Source: an uncultured Trueperaceae bacterium
GTDB taxonomy: Bacteria > Deinococcota > Deinococci > Deinococcales > Trueperaceae
Length of the DNA stretch: 64,000 bases
Direction of reading: 5' to 3'
NCBI GenBank assembly: GCA_937873495.1
Contig: CALMXZ010000003.1
Span: 124,001 to 188,000 of the forward strand
The notes under the pieces are model-generated. The model did not search any database. It had not been told where the DNA came from and worked only from the letters and a program-made list of their open reading frames with translations. The position numbers and the translations under genes are program-made. Below are positions 1-8,760 of the stretch, piece after piece (position 1 is the first letter of the stretch; each line of letters starts with the position of its first letter).

Positions 1-1115
1 TGGCCGCCCACGCCCGGGCGGTGGCCGCGGACCTGACGGCGGCCGGCGCCGACCTCGACGCGCTCGCGCGGGTCGGGGCCGAAGCGCGCATGGGGCGGCT
101 GGAACGTGAGGTGTCCCAGCACCGGTCCCGGCTCGCCTCCGCCTCCGCCGCCCATGAGACGGCCGAACGCGAGGCCGCCGCCGCGGCCGGCGAGTTGGCG
201 ACGGCGGCGGACCGCGCGGCCGACGCGGAAGCGGCGAGCACCGCAGCCGGCGAGCGACTGCTCACCGCCGCGGCGGCGCGGGGGTTCGCCGACGTGGCGA
301 CCGTGCGCGGAGCCATGCGGGCTCCGGCAGCGGTGGAGGAGCTGGCGGCGGTCGTCGACGAGCACCGCCGGGAGCTGGGGAGCGTCGGAGCCCGGATCGC
401 CGAGGTGGAGACGGCGCTGCTCGGCCTCGCCGCGCTCGACGACCCGCGCGGCCTCGGGGCCGCGGGCGTGGCGGACGGGTTGCGGTCACGCCTAAAGGCC
501 TTGCGTGACGAGCGCACTGCCGTCGCCGCGGCGCTCGGCACGACGACGGGCGAGCTGGCGCGCGCCAAGGACGCGCTGGAGCGCAAGCGCGCCCTCACCT
601 CGCAACTGACCGAGGCCAACGCGCGCGCCGAGCTCCACAAGCAGCTGGCCACCGACCTGCGGAGCGACCGGTTCCAGGAGTACTTGATGACCCACGTCCA
701 GCAGCGCCTGGCGCGCCGGGCGTCTGCGACGCTGCGCAACGTCACCGACGGACGCTTCGACCTTCACCTGGTGGACGGCGACTACCTGGTTGCCGACCAG
801 TGGACGGGCGGCGAGCTCCGCAGCGCGCGTACGCTCTCGGGTGGCGAGAGCTTCGTGGCGAGCCTCGCGCTCGCACTGGCGCTCTCGGACACCCTGGCGG
901 GCAACGCGGCCCTCGGGGCGCTGTTCCTAGACGAGGGCTTCGGCACCCTCGACGCCGGGACCTTGGAGGCCGTCACCGCCGTGCTGGAGTCGTTGACGGA
1001 CGAGGGGCGCATGGTCGGGGTCATCACCCACGTCTCCGAGCTGAGCGAACGACTTCCGGCCAGGCTGCTGGTGACCAAGGGGCAGACGGGCTCCACCGTC
1101 GCGTGGGACACCTGA
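1..1115 (+). CDS. sbcC: Exonuclease subunit SbcC, C-terminal part (5' end outside window)
   Basis: This is the C-terminal part of a Rad50/SbcC-type SMC ATPase, the partner of the SbcD nuclease in processing DNA ends and hairpins. The frame is open from base 3, so the gene starts upstream of the window. The first ~215 visible residues are Ala/Arg/Glu-rich and heptad-like, as expected for the returning coiled-coil arm. The C-terminal ATPase lobe follows: an ABC signature LSGGES at 834-851, a Walker B strand LFLDEGFGTLD, and a switch-histidine segment VITHV. The extended Walker B reading DEGFGTLD is typical of SbcC rather than RecN or SMC. The gene converges on nrdR with only 12 bp between the stops. 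Confidence 0.9.
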   Translation, partial: AAHARAVAADLTAAGADLDALARVGAEARMGRLEREVSQHRSRLASASAAHETAEREAAAAAGELATAADRAADAEAASTAAGERLLTAAAARGFADVATVRGAMRAPAAVEELAAVVDEHRRELGSVGARIAEVETALLGLAALDDPRGLGAAGVADGLRSRLKALRDERTAVAAALGTTTGELARAKDALERKRALTSQLTEANARAELHKQLATDLRSDRFQEYLMTHVQQRLARRASATLRNVTDGRFDLHLVDGDYLVADQWTGGELRSARTLSGGESFVASLALALALSDTLAGNAALGALFLDEGFGTLDAGTLEAVTAVLESLTDEGRMVGVITHVSELSERLPARLLVTKGQTGSTVAWDT

Positions 1116-1127
1116 CGGGCTTGAACG

Positions 1128-1586
1128 TCAGCCCTTGGTCTCGCCCTTGTCCTCCAGCTGCTTGATCTCCTCGATGAAGCGCCCGACCGATTCGAAGTCG
1201 CCGTAGACGCTCAGGAACCGGATGTACGACACGCTGTCCGTGTCCTGCAGGAACTGGAGCACCCGCCTGCCGATCTCCTCGCTGGCTATCTCGGGCGTGC
1301 CCGTCTCGTCCTCGAACGAGTAGGCGAACTCCCGCAACTGCTTCTCGCCCACGGGGCGCTTGTTGCAGGCGATGCGCAGCTTGTCGAGCAGCTTGTCGGG
1401 GTTGAACGCTTCCAGGCGCCCGGAACGCTTGCGGACCAGTAGGGCCTCGAACTGGGCGCGCTCGTAGGTGGTGAAGCGCCGCGAGCACGCGACGCACTCG
1501 CGCCGGCGCCGGATGGCAGCGCCCTCGTCGGAAGGGCGCGAGTTGATCACGCGCGTGTCCTCAGCCGAGCAGTACGGGCACCTCAC
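1128..1586 (-). CDS. nrdR: Transcriptional repressor NrdR
   Basis: 152 residues, the normal length for NrdR, the nucleotide-sensing repressor of ribonucleotide reductase genes. The N-terminus is a zinc ribbon with Cys3/Cys6 and Cys31/Cys34. The segment after it matches the conserved NrdR run RRRREC...RRFTTYER. The rest is an ATP-cone domain that binds ATP/dATP (VRKRSGRLEAF, CNKRPV). The start is GTG. The gene lies 6 nt behind the SDR-like gene on the same strand, so the two are probably co-transcribed from the promoter in front of the SDR gene. No ribonucleotide reductase gene or NrdR box was recognised in the window. Confidence 0.95.
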   Translation of the reverse strand: MRCPYCSAEDTRVINSRPSDEGAAIRRRRECVACSRRFTTYERAQFEALLVRKRSGRLEAFNPDKLLDKLRIACNKRPVGEKQLREFAYSFEDETGTPEIASEEIGRRVLQFLQDTDSVSYIRFLSVYGDFESVGRFIEEIKQLEDKGETKG

Positions 1587-1592
1587 GGCCGC

Positions 1593-2750
1593 TCAGGAAC
1601 GCCGGCGCGCGAGCGGCCACGGCTCGCCAAGGTCGTCGTCATCGATCAGGTCGTCGTGACCCACCCCCTGGAGGTTGCGCAGGTCGCCGTAGAGGTCGTT
1701 AGCGGACTCGAGGCCCGACAACGTGGTGGTGCCGTCCTCCGCCACCAGGTGGCGCAGGGCCGGGCCGTCCGGCAACCCGAGATCGGCGGCCCAGTCGTCG
1801 AAGTAGTCGAGCGCGCCGTCTTCCAGGTCGTCCTCGGCGCCGGCGTCGTCCGCCTCGGCGCCCAGCCGCCTGAGGCCGGGGGCGGCCTGCAGCGTCTCGG
1901 CGTCCAGGTCGTCGGGCGCCAGCTCGTCCGACTCGAGGTCGTCCGACTCCAGGTCGGCGGACCCGAGGTCGTCCAGCCCGCCGTCGGCGGCAACGTGGCC
2001 GCCGGGCTCGACTGCCTCCTCCCACCCGGACCAGCGCTCCTCGTCGCTCTGGCGCACGGACGTGTCGAGCGCGGCGCGGACCTCGGGGAGCAGGTTCTCG
2101 GCGATGCGTGGGGGCTGCGGGAGTTCGACGGCCACGGACTGGCCGCTAACGCCGGCCGACTCCTGCGAGCCGAGGAAGCGCACGGCCCTCACCAGTGCCT
2201 GGTCGTGGCGCGGGTCGGAGGACGCGCGCGACGGCGTAACGAGGTTCACGCGCGGGTAGGCGAACCGCTGCCTGAACCCCTCGACCATCTCCCTCAGGGC
2301 GCCCTGGACCGTGCGCATCTGCACGGAGCCTTCGGCGGGCGGCGCGACGATCACGACCCAACCGCTGCCGAGGAGGCGGGAAGCGGCCTTGAGGATCAGG
2401 TAGCTCGAGCGGACGTCCTCGGCCATGAGCTCGAAGAACTCGCCCTCGGCGAGGTCCTCGAAGGGCGTGGTGCTCACCTGGGCGGCCAGGTGCACGACGC
2501 CGCCGATGGTGCCGAAGATCTCCATCACCTTGTGGTAGGCGGACAGCACGTCCATCTGCGTGGTCGTGTCCGTCTGGATGGGGATGGCCTGGCCGCCGAG
2601 TTCCTCGACCTCAGCTGCCGTCTTGGCGGCGAGATCGACGTCGCTGTCGGCACAAACGACGTGGTAGCCGGAGCGCCCGTACGCGAGGGCGACGGCCCGA
2701 CCGAAGCCGGTACCGACGTTTGTCACCAACACGACCCGGGTGCTCTCCAT
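1593..2750 (-). CDS. SDR-fold protein lacking the catalytic Tyr/Lys, with long acidic C-terminal tail
   Basis: The first ~230 residues have the short-chain dehydrogenase/reductase Rossmann pattern: a glycine-rich TNVGTGFG turn near residue 10, an acidic residue after beta-2, and an HLAAQ segment in place of NNAG. Where the family carries YxxxK this protein reads TVQGALREM, so the catalytic Tyr and Lys are missing and oxidoreductase activity is doubtful. From about residue 245 to 385 a low-complexity tail follows, rich in Asp and Glu with repeated ESDD/ESDEL/DDLDD units. The 385-residue length is well above the usual ~250. A TATCCT box at 2757-2762 lies 6 nt before the ATG, so translation is probably leaderless. 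Function unknown; it could be a scaffold or regulatory pseudoenzyme. Confidence 0.8.
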   Translation of the reverse strand: MESTRVVLVTNVGTGFGRAVALAYGRSGYHVVCADSDVDLAAKTAAEVEELGGQAIPIQTDTTTQMDVLSAYHKVMEIFGTIGGVVHLAAQVSTTPFEDLAEGEFFELMAEDVRSSYLILKAASRLLGSGWVVIVAPPAEGSVQMRTVQGALREMVEGFRQRFAYPRVNLVTPSRASSDPRHDQALVRAVRFLGSQESAGVSGQSVAVELPQPPRIAENLLPEVRAALDTSVRQSDEERWSGWEEAVEPGGHVAADGGLDDLGSADLESDDLESDELAPDDLDAETLQAAPGLRRLGAEADDAGAEDDLEDGALDYFDDWAADLGLPDGPALRHLVAEDGTTTLSGLESANDLYGDLRNLQGVGHDDLIDDDDLGEPWPLARRRS

Positions 2751-2844
2751 TCCCGTAGGATACGACGCACCAAGGGCACCCTCAACTAGCGCGCGCTACC
2801 CCATGGCTGCCGCTGCCCCTGGAGCTCGGCGCAAGGAGGTCCGG

Positions 2845-3402
2845 ATGTTCAGGCGACGCAAGGACGAAGCGGGGACCAAGCCTCCCCCCGAACCGTTCAC
2901 GTACATACACCGCGGCACAGTCCTGACGGGTGACGTCCAGGCGCAGGGCAGGGTGCGGGTCCACGGCACCGTGCGCGGGGACCTCAGGGTGGCCGGCGTG
3001 CTCGAGGTCGCGCAGTCGGGCCTGGTAGAGGCGCGTAACCTCGAGGCCGACGAGATCAAGGTCATCGGCAAGGTCGTGGCGAAGCAGGTCGTGGCGCGCG
3101 GCAAGGTCGAGGTATGGAAGGGCGGGGAGCTCGTCGGCGACGTCCGGGCGGTGGCCCTCGACATCGAGGACGGTGCCCGCTTCACGGGACGGAGCGAGAT
3201 GATCACGCCCGTCCCTGCCGCGGTTACCGAGGCGCCGGAAGACGCCGCCGAGACGCGAGCGGACCACGAGACCGCCGCCGCGGCGCCCGTCGCCGGCGAA
3301 GTGCGAACCGGCGGCGCCGGCCAGCCGACGCCCGTCGACCACGCGTCCGTCAGGGGCGTCGCGCCCGCGCCGGACCCCGTCACGGAGGCCGACCTGCTCT
3401 AG
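2845..3402 (+). CDS. Bactofilin family cytoskeletal protein
   Basis: 185 residues. Residues ~18-125 are a bactofilin (DUF583) domain: a right-handed beta-helix shown by regular short repeats with small and hydrophobic residues (GTVLTGDVQAQGRVRVHG, VIGKVVAKQVVARGKVEV). Bactofilins polymerise without nucleotide and scaffold cell-shape or envelope machinery. The start ATG at 2845 follows a strong ribosome-binding site, AAGGAGGT at 2833-2840. The frame is open upstream, but that part is low complexity and lacks such a site. The last ~60 residues are Ala/Pro/Glu-rich and look disordered. The gene is divergent from the SDR-like gene and followed by accD. Confidence 0.88.
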   Translation: MFRRRKDEAGTKPPPEPFTYIHRGTVLTGDVQAQGRVRVHGTVRGDLRVAGVLEVAQSGLVEARNLEADEIKVIGKVVAKQVVARGKVEVWKGGELVGDVRAVALDIEDGARFTGRSEMITPVPAAVTEAPEDAAETRADHETAAAAPVAGEVRTGGAGQPTPVDHASVRGVAPAPDPVTEADLL

Positions 3403-3451
3403 CTCGGACGTGCCCGCGCGGTGTCGCGCCCGGTCGGGGTGCGGCGGCTGC

Positions 3452-3528
3452 TATCATGCGGCGTGCCAAGACGTCCCAACACGCGCTTGGTGCTACGTGC
3501 GCTAGAGGTGAGCGGCCGTGGCGCTTGA
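3452..3528 (+). promoter_or_regulatory. accD promoter with possible leaderless mini-ORF
   Basis: A -10-like TATCAT at 3452-3457 is followed 5 nt later by GTG at 3463. That codon opens a 21-codon frame ending in TGA at 3526-3528, inside the first codons of accD (start 3518). The predicted peptide is Arg/Leu-rich. The arrangement resembles the leader frames before leuC and trpB, but this one lacks an obvious terminator, so it may be fortuitous. accD also has its own GAGGTGAG ribosome-binding site at 3505-3512. Confidence 0.4.
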
Positions 3529-4408
3529 GCGTTGGTTCCGCAGGAACCGCCCCAGCAAGAAGGAGGACGACAACAGTCCGGCCGGCCTGTGGCTCAAGTG
3601 CGATAGCTGCAACGCGCAGATCTACCGCAAGGACTTGGTCGCCAACTCCTACGTCTGCCCCGAATGCTCTCACCATCACCGCGTGCCGGCGGACGCGCGC
3701 GTCGCGATGCTGGCCGACGAGGGCACCTTCGAACGCTGGTCCGGCCTGATCGAGGCGCAGGACGCCCTCGAGTTCGTGGACACCCAGGCTTACCACGAGC
3801 GCTTGAAGAAGGCGCGCCAGAAGGTCGGACGGCCGGACGCCATCCTGACCGGCGGAGCGCTCCTCGACGGCCTGCCGGTCGCGCTGGTCGTCATGGACTT
3901 CTCCTTCCTCGGCGGTTCGATGGGCTCCGTCGTCGGCGAGGAGATCGCGTCGGCCACCGAGCGGGCTGCCGCGGAGGGCAGGACCCTCATCGCCGTCACG
4001 TCCTCCGGTGGGGCGCGCATGCAGGAGGGCGCCCTCTCGCTCATGCAGATGGCCAAGACGACCGTGGCGCTCGAGGCGCTCACGCGGGCGCGCCTGCCGT
4101 ACGTGAGCGTCCTGACCGACCCGACCACGGGCGGGGTGACGGCGTCCTTCGCCACCCTGGGCGACGTGATCTTCGCCGAGCCGGGCGCGCTCATCTCCTT
4201 CGCAGGACCGCGCGTCATCCAGCAGACCATCCGCCAGGACCTGCCTGCCGGCTTCCAACGTTCCGAGTTCCTGCTGCAGAAGGGCATGGTCGACGACGTC
4301 GTCGACCGGCGCGAACTGCGGGCGCGGATCGCGAGCGTCATCGCGCTGCTCCGCTCCGGCCTGCCGCAGCCGGAGGAGGAAGGGACCCTGCGTGTCGCTG
4401 CCCTTTGA
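3518..4408 (+). CDS. accD: Acetyl-CoA carboxylase carboxyltransferase subunit beta
   Basis: 296 residues. AccD with AccA forms the carboxyltransferase of bacterial acetyl-CoA carboxylase, moving CO2 from biotin on BCCP to acetyl-CoA in the first step of fatty-acid synthesis. An N-terminal zinc ribbon has Cys28, Cys31, Cys47 and Cys50. The crotonase-fold carboxyltransferase domain follows, with the conserved [10 protein letters not shown] segment that forms the oxyanion/biotin pocket and [12 protein letters not shown]. The start is GTG at 3518 behind GAGGTGAG. The 3' end overlaps accA by 17 nt, a tight coupling suited to an equimolar complex. accB and accC are not in the window. Confidence 0.96.
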   Translation: MALERWFRRNRPSKKEDDNSPAGLWLKCDSCNAQIYRKDLVANSYVCPECSHHHRVPADARVAMLADEGTFERWSGLIEAQDALEFVDTQAYHERLKKARQKVGRPDAILTGGALLDGLPVALVVMDFSFLGGSMGSVVGEEIASATERAAAEGRTLIAVTSSGGARMQEGALSLMQMAKTTVALEALTRARLPYVSVLTDPTTGGVTASFATLGDVIFAEPGALISFAGPRVIQQTIRQDLPAGFQRSEFLLQKGMVDDVVDRRELRARIASVIALLRSGLPQPEEEGTLRVAAL

Positions 4409-5351
4409 GAAGCCCATCGAGGACCTCGAGGCCAAGATCCGCGATATGCGGGCCTACGCCGCCGAGCAGGAGATCGACCTGGCGAGCGAGGTCGAGGCCT
4501 TGCAGGACCGGCTCGACCGCCTCAAGCGCGATACCTACGAGCACCTGACGCGCTGGCAACGGGTGCAGGTCGCCCGCGCGGCGGGCAGACCCACCGGCCT
4601 CGACTACCTCCAGCGGACGTTCGACGACTTCACCGAGCTGCACGGCGACCGCACCCTGGGCGACGACCCGGCCGTGGTGACGGGCCTGGCACGCCTGGCA
4701 GGCACGAGCGTGATCGTGATAGCCCAACAGAAGGGGCGCGACACGAAGGAGAACATCCACCGCAACTTCGGCATGAGCCACCCGAGCGGCTACCGCAAGG
4801 CCATGCGCATGTTCGACCTGGCGGACAAGTTCAGGCTCCCCGTCATCGCCCTCATAGACACGCCGGGCGCCTACCCCGGCCTGGCGGCCGAGGAGCAGGG
4901 CCAGGCATGGGTCATCGCGGAGAGCATCAGGCGCATGAGCCAACTGACGGTGCCCGCCATCAGCGTCGTGATCGGCGAGGGCGGCTCCGGCGGCGCGTTG
5001 GCCATCGGCGTCGCCAACCGCGTGCTCATCCTCGAGAACGCCATCTACTCGGTCATCAGCCCGGAGTCGTGCGCCGCCATCCTGTGGCGCGACGCGGGCG
5101 AGGCGGAGAAGGCGGCGGAGGCGTTGCGCCTCACCGCCCGCGACCTCATCGCGCTCGAGGTCGTCGACCGCGTCATAGACGAGCCGCTCGGCGGCGCGCA
5201 CAACGACCCCGACGGCACCATGGCGCTCGTCAAGCAGGCGCTCGTCGAGGAGCTCGCCTTCCTCGCGTCGCTGTCGCCCGACCAGCTGCTCGAGTCACGC
5301 TACAAGCGCTTCCGCGTGCTCGGGCGTTTCCAGGCCATCGCCGCCGCCTGA
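4392..5351 (+). CDS. accA: Acetyl-CoA carboxylase carboxyltransferase subunit alpha
   Basis: 319 residues, normal for AccA, the partner of AccD. The N-terminal ~80 residues are the helical AccA extension ([16 protein letters not shown]). The catalytic crotonase-fold domain carries [22 protein letters not shown] and the glycine-rich [12 protein letters not shown] oxyanion segment. The start is GTG at 4392, inside the end of accD, so the two subunits are co-translated. A hairpin terminator follows at 5429-5447. The 3' flank also holds short GC-rich direct repeats. Confidence 0.96.
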   Translation: MSLPFEKPIEDLEAKIRDMRAYAAEQEIDLASEVEALQDRLDRLKRDTYEHLTRWQRVQVARAAGRPTGLDYLQRTFDDFTELHGDRTLGDDPAVVTGLARLAGTSVIVIAQQKGRDTKENIHRNFGMSHPSGYRKAMRMFDLADKFRLPVIALIDTPGAYPGLAAEEQGQAWVIAESIRRMSQLTVPAISVVIGEGGSGGALAIGVANRVLILENAIYSVISPESCAAILWRDAGEAEKAAEALRLTARDLIALEVVDRVIDEPLGGAHNDPDGTMALVKQALVEELAFLASLSPDQLLESRYKRFRVLGRFQAIAAA

Positions 5352-5408
5352 GGCGCCGGTAAGCGCTCAAGCGCCGGTCACGGACTAGGCGCCGGTCACG
5401 GCTCAGGC
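5352..5408. repeat. Short GC-rich direct repeats downstream of accA
   Basis: The unit GGCGCCGGTCACGG occurs exactly at 5388-5401 and with one change at 5370-5383. A truncated copy, GGCGCCGGT, lies at 5352-5360. The spacers contain GCTCAA or CTAG. The repeats start right after the accA stop and precede the terminator hairpin. No coding frame or known element was recognised. Confidence 0.6.
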
Positions 5409-5428
5409 GCCAGACGCCGCCGCGGCAC

Positions 5429-5447
5429 CCGACCCCCGAGGGGTCGG
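5429..5447. terminator. Hairpin terminator between convergent accA and rpe
   Basis: A perfect 8-bp stem, CCGACCCC / GGGGTCGG, with a 3-nt loop. On the plus strand it is followed by a pyrimidine-containing ACGGCTTTC. It lies between the convergent accA and rpe stops and could serve both strands. Confidence 0.65.
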
Positions 5448-5454
5448 ACGGCTT

Positions 5455-6135
5455 TCACGCGCCCGTGTCGTTCGGTTGGCTCAGCGCCGCGCGCAGCGCG
5501 GCCAGGTTCTCGCTGACGGTGCCGTGGCCGTACACCGCGCTCCCCGCCACCAGCACGTCCGCGCCCGCCGCCGCGACGGCCGGCGCCGTCTTGGTGGTGA
5601 TGCCGCCGTCGACCTCGACCAGGCAGTTGGGGTTGACGCGGTCGCGCATGCGCCGCGCGGCCTCCACGCGCGCGACCGAGCCGGGGATGAACGGCTGACC
5701 GCCGAAGCCGGGGTTGACGCTCATGACCAGCACCAGGTCGAGGTAGGGGAGCGCGAGCTCGACCACGTCGAGCGGCGTGAGCGGGTTGACGGCCAGGCCC
5801 GCCTTGGCGCCGGCCTGGCGCACCTGCGTGAGTATGCCGTGGAGGTGGGGCGTCGCCTCGGCGTGCACCGTGACGTAGTCGGCTCCGGCGTCGACGAAGT
5901 CGGCCACGTAACGCTCGGGCCGCGAGATCATCAGGTGGACGTCGAGCGGCAGCTGGGTCGAGCGTTTGAGGGCCGCGACGACCGCGGGGCCGAAGGTGAT
6001 GTTCGGCACGAAGTGTCCGTCCATCACGTCGACGTGGATCAGGTCGGCGCCGGCGGCCTCGGCCGCGGCCGCCGCCTCGCCGAGGCGGGAGAAGTCGGCT
6101 GAGAGGATAGAGGGGGCGATGAGGACCTTCGCCAT
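5455..6135 (-). CDS. rpe: Ribulose-phosphate 3-epimerase
   Basis: 226 residues, a standard Rpe TIM barrel that interconverts ribulose-5-phosphate and xylulose-5-phosphate in the pentose phosphate pathway. It opens with the family N-terminus [13 protein letters not shown]. The metal and catalytic residues fall in [29 protein letters not shown] and VEVDGGI; the last two hold the catalytic Asp and the phosphate-binding glycines. The ATG at 6135 lies 8 nt downstream of a TATACT box (6144-6149) with no ribosome-binding site, so it is probably leaderless. An in-frame upstream extension to 6177 would lie before that promoter and is rejected. Confidence 0.95.
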   Translation of the reverse strand: MAKVLIAPSILSADFSRLGEAAAAAEAAGADLIHVDVMDGHFVPNITFGPAVVAALKRSTQLPLDVHLMISRPERYVADFVDAGADYVTVHAEATPHLHGILTQVRQAGAKAGLAVNPLTPLDVVELALPYLDLVLVMSVNPGFGGQPFIPGSVARVEAARRMRDRVNPNCLVEVDGGITTKTAPAVAAAGADVLVAGSAVYGHGTVSENLAALRAALSQPNDTGA

Positions 6136-6230
6136 CGCCAGCGAGTATAGCCCCCGGCCCCGGCCACCTTGCGCCACCTGGGAGCATGCCGGGCCGGCCC
6201 GGCGCAGTTAGCATGCGGCGGGAGGCACGC

Positions 6231-7106
6231 ATGAGCAACGACTCGCAAGGTTACGCGCACCCCGAGGTGCTGGTAGACACCGCCTGGCTGGACGTTCACA
6301 AACACGACGCAGGCGTACGCGTCTTCGAGGTCGACGAGGACGTCCTGCTCTACGAGCAGGGTCACGTGCCGGGCGCGCTCAAGCTCGACTGGCTTACCGA
6401 GCTGCAGCGGCCGGACGTCCGCGACTTCATCGGACCGGAGGGGTTCGCGGCCCTCATGGAGGCCAAGGGCGTGAGCAACGCCACCACGGTCGTCCTGTAC
6501 GGCGACAAGTCGAACTGGTGGGCGGCGTACGCTTTCTGGTTCTTCAAGTACAACGGCCACCAGGACGTGCGTCTGATGGACGGCGGGCGCCAGAAGTGGG
6601 TGGCGGAGGGCCGCGCCCTGACGACGGAACGCCCCGCCGTGCCGGCCGGCAAGTACCGGGTGGCGTACCGCGACGCCTCCATCCGCGCCTTCGCCGCGGA
6701 CGTCATCAAGCACCTGCTGGTCGTGGCCGAAGGCAAGGGCGCGTTGGTCGACGTTCGCAGCGAGGCCGAGTACACGGGCGAGAAGCTGCACATGCCCGAC
6801 TACCCGCAGGAGGGCGCGCTGCGGGGCGGCCACATCCCGGGGGCCGTGAACGTCCCGTGGGCGCGGGCCGCCAACCAGGACGGCACCTTCAAGAGCCCGA
6901 CCGAGCTGCGCTCGGTGTACGGCGAAGCGGGCGTGGCCGCGGGGACGCCCGTCGTCGCCTACTGCCGCATCGCCGAGCGCTCGAGCCACACCTGGTTCGT
7001 CCTCAAGTACCTGCTCGGGTACCCCGACGTGCGCAACTACGACGGCTCCTGGACCGAGTGGGGGAACATGGTCGGAGTGCCGATCAACCGCGGGCGCGAG
7101 CCGTAA
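6231..7106 (+). CDS. Thiosulfate sulfurtransferase (tandem rhodanese)
   Basis: 291 residues with two rhodanese domains: an inactive N-terminal one (~14-130) and a catalytic one (~155-285). The active-site cysteine is Cys245 in the loop [11 protein letters not shown], the CysA-type thiosulfate sulfurtransferase loop rather than a 3-mercaptopyruvate loop. The enzyme moves sulfane sulfur from thiosulfate to thiophilic acceptors. The start ATG 6231 has a GGGAGG ribosome-binding site ~7 nt upstream. A TAGCAT box at 6209-6214 suggests a very short leader. It is divergent from rpe. The gene is followed by three ~30-bp tandem repeats. Confidence 0.9.
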   Translation: MSNDSQGYAHPEVLVDTAWLDVHKHDAGVRVFEVDEDVLLYEQGHVPGALKLDWLTELQRPDVRDFIGPEGFAALMEAKGVSNATTVVLYGDKSNWWAAYAFWFFKYNGHQDVRLMDGGRQKWVAEGRALTTERPAVPAGKYRVAYRDASIRAFAADVIKHLLVVAEGKGALVDVRSEAEYTGEKLHMPDYPQEGALRGGHIPGAVNVPWARAANQDGTFKSPTELRSVYGEAGVAAGTPVVAYCRIAERSSHTWFVLKYLLGYPDVRNYDGSWTEWGNMVGVPINRGREP

Positions 7107-7130
7107 GGTCGGCTCCGGGCGTACGGGGTC

Positions 7131-7222
7131 GCGGACCCGCGCTCAGGCGGGCGCGGGTCCGTTGACCCCCGCTCAGGCGGGCATGGGTCCGCGGACCCGC
7201 GCTCAGGCGGGCACGGGTCCGC
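7131..7222. repeat. 30-bp tandem repeat, about three copies, over the 3' end of the aminotransferase gene
   Basis: The unit begins GCTCAGGCGGGC and ends near GCGGACCCGC, with period exactly 30: copies at 7141-7170, 7171-7200 and 7201-7222 (partial), plus a 10-bp leading fragment at 7131-7140. The third copy holds the stop codon and last codons of the minus-strand aminotransferase gene. The array therefore looks like duplication of that gene's 3' end. Units contain GGGTCCGCGGACCC-like palindromes that could fold as hairpins and may act as a terminator between the two convergent genes. Confidence 0.85.
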
Positions 7223-8516
7223 CGACGACCTTCGCCACGGCCGCCTCGATGACGCGCAGGCCTGCGTCGAGCTCCTCCTCGCTCATAGTGAGCGGCGGCA
7301 GGAGGCGGATGTTGTTGCCGTAGGTGCCGGTCGATAGGAGGATGAGGCCTTGTTCGCGGGCTTCCTCCACGATGGCGTCGACGGTCGGCGCGTCCGGGCT
7401 CCTGCCGTCCTGGCCGACGAACTCGAGGCCGAGCATGATGCCGAGGCCGCGCACCTCGCCGATGTTGGGGAAGCGGGCCTTGAGGGCCTCCAGGCGCGGG
7501 CGGGCGACCTCACCGAGCCGCGCGGCGTGGTCGGCGACGCGGTCCTGGGCGAACACGTCGAGGGTAGCTATGGCCGCGGCACAGGCCGTCGGGTTGCCGC
7601 CGAAGGTCGTGCCGAGCATGCCGGGGTCGAGGGCGTCCATGATGTGCGCCTTGCCGACTGCCGCGGCGATCGGGAAGCCGGAGCCGAGGCCCTTCGCCAC
7701 CGCTATCAGGTCCGGCTCGAGCCCATAGTGCTCGACCGCCCACATCTTGCCGGTGCGGCCGACGCCTGTCTGGACCTCGTCGTCGATCCACAGGGCGCCG
7801 ATCTCGTCCGCGTACTTGCGCAGGCCGGCGAGGAAGTTGGCCGGCGCCGGGATGAACCCGCCCTCGCCCGCCACGGGTTCGATGATGAAGGCCGCCACCT
7901 CGCTCTCCCCGATGGAGTACTTCACTTGGTTCTTCAAGGCCTTCAAGGCGGCCTCGCCGGTCTCTTCCGGCGTCTTGGCGCCCCACGGGTTGCGGAAGTG
8001 ATAAGGGTACTCGGCGCGGTAGACCTCGCCGGCGCGCATGACGAAGCCCGTCTTGTACGGTTTCGCCTTGTTCGTCAACGACATGGCCATGTAGGTCCGG
8101 CCATGGAACGCCTGGGTGAAGGCCACGATGCCCGCGCGCTTGGTGTAAGCGCGGGCGATCTTCACGGTGTTCTCGACGGCCTCCGCCCCCGAGTTGACGA
8201 GGAAGGACTTCTTGGGCGTCGGGCCCGGGGCGCTGGCGTTGAGCTTCTCGGCGAGCTCGACGTACGACGGGTGCATGCCGACCGCGAAGCACAGGTGTTG
8301 GAACTCGGCCGCGGCCTGCTGCACGGCCGCCACCACGCGCGGATGCGAGTGGCCAAGGTTCATGACCGCGATGCCGCTCGAGAAGTCGAGGTACTTCTTC
8401 CCGTCCGCGTCCCACACGTAACTACCCTTGGCACGCACCGGGTAGAAGGGGTGCACGCTCTGGGCGGCCGGTGTGACCGCCGCGCGGCGCCGCGCGGCCA
8501 ACTCCTTGTTGCTCAT
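7203..8516 (-). CDS. Class III PLP aminotransferase, 4-aminobutyrate aminotransferase family
   Basis: 437 residues, fold-type I class III aminotransferase. It shows the conserved LDFSSGIAVMNLGHSHP N-terminal substrate segment, NSGAEAVENTVKIAR (phosphate binding), FHGRT, an Asp-Glu-Val-Gln-Thr-Gly motif that binds the PLP ring nitrogen (here IDDEVQTG), and the Schiff-base lysine in AVAKGLGSGFP (~residue 285). Best fit is GabT (4-aminobutyrate to succinate semialdehyde); related omega-amino acid or ornithine transaminases cannot be excluded. The start ATG follows a GGGAGG ribosome-binding site. Its stop lies inside a tandem repeat. Upstream is a promoter with flanking inverted repeats (8604-8649). 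Confidence 0.88.
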   Translation of the reverse strand: MSNKELAARRRAAVTPAAQSVHPFYPVRAKGSYVWDADGKKYLDFSSGIAVMNLGHSHPRVVAAVQQAAAEFQHLCFAVGMHPSYVELAEKLNASAPGPTPKKSFLVNSGAEAVENTVKIARAYTKRAGIVAFTQAFHGRTYMAMSLTNKAKPYKTGFVMRAGEVYRAEYPYHFRNPWGAKTPEETGEAALKALKNQVKYSIGESEVAAFIIEPVAGEGGFIPAPANFLAGLRKYADEIGALWIDDEVQTGVGRTGKMWAVEHYGLEPDLIAVAKGLGSGFPIAAAVGKAHIMDALDPGMLGTTFGGNPTACAAAIATLDVFAQDRVADHAARLGEVARPRLEALKARFPNIGEVRGLGIMLGLEFVGQDGRSPDAPTVDAIVEEAREQGLILLSTGTYGNNIRLLPPLTMSEEELDAGLRVIEAAVAKVVGGPVPA

Positions 8517-8603
8517 CTTCGATCCTCCCTCTGCTCCGGCTTGCGATGCTTAGGTGGTTGGGCTGGCTCCCGAACGCATCTAAGGCGAGCAGCTCGCGAT
8601 TGC

Positions 8604-8649
8604 TTGGAATCGTAGCCATATCCGCCCGGATTCCAACGAATCGTAGCAT
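8604..8649 (-). promoter_or_regulatory. Aminotransferase promoter with flanking operator-like repeats
   Basis: On the minus strand a -35-like TTGGAA (8631-8636) is spaced 16 nt from a -10-like TACGAT (8609-8614). An exact 8-bp inverted repeat, TTGGAATC (8604-8611) and GATTCCAA (8629-8636), covers both elements. The string GAATCGTAGC is also directly repeated at 8607-8616 and 8638-8647. This suggests a dimeric regulator binding over the promoter. The regulator is not identifiable from the window. Confidence 0.5.
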
Positions 8650-8760
8650 GAGCGCCGAACAGGCGTGAGCAGCGCGCGCACGGTGTGGCGCCGCGCACAG
8701 GCGGACGGCAGGCGTAGCCGCCGGTCCGGTTCAGGGCGCGGCCGCTGTAGCATCGGGCCG

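Noticed and set aside
1656-2789. Long plus-strand open frame opposite the SDR-like gene
   Set aside because: Antisense shadow of a real gene in GC-rich DNA: no domain, Arg/Gly/Val-rich product, no promoter. The same applies to many long frames opposite accA, leuC, ilvD, pilF and sucC.
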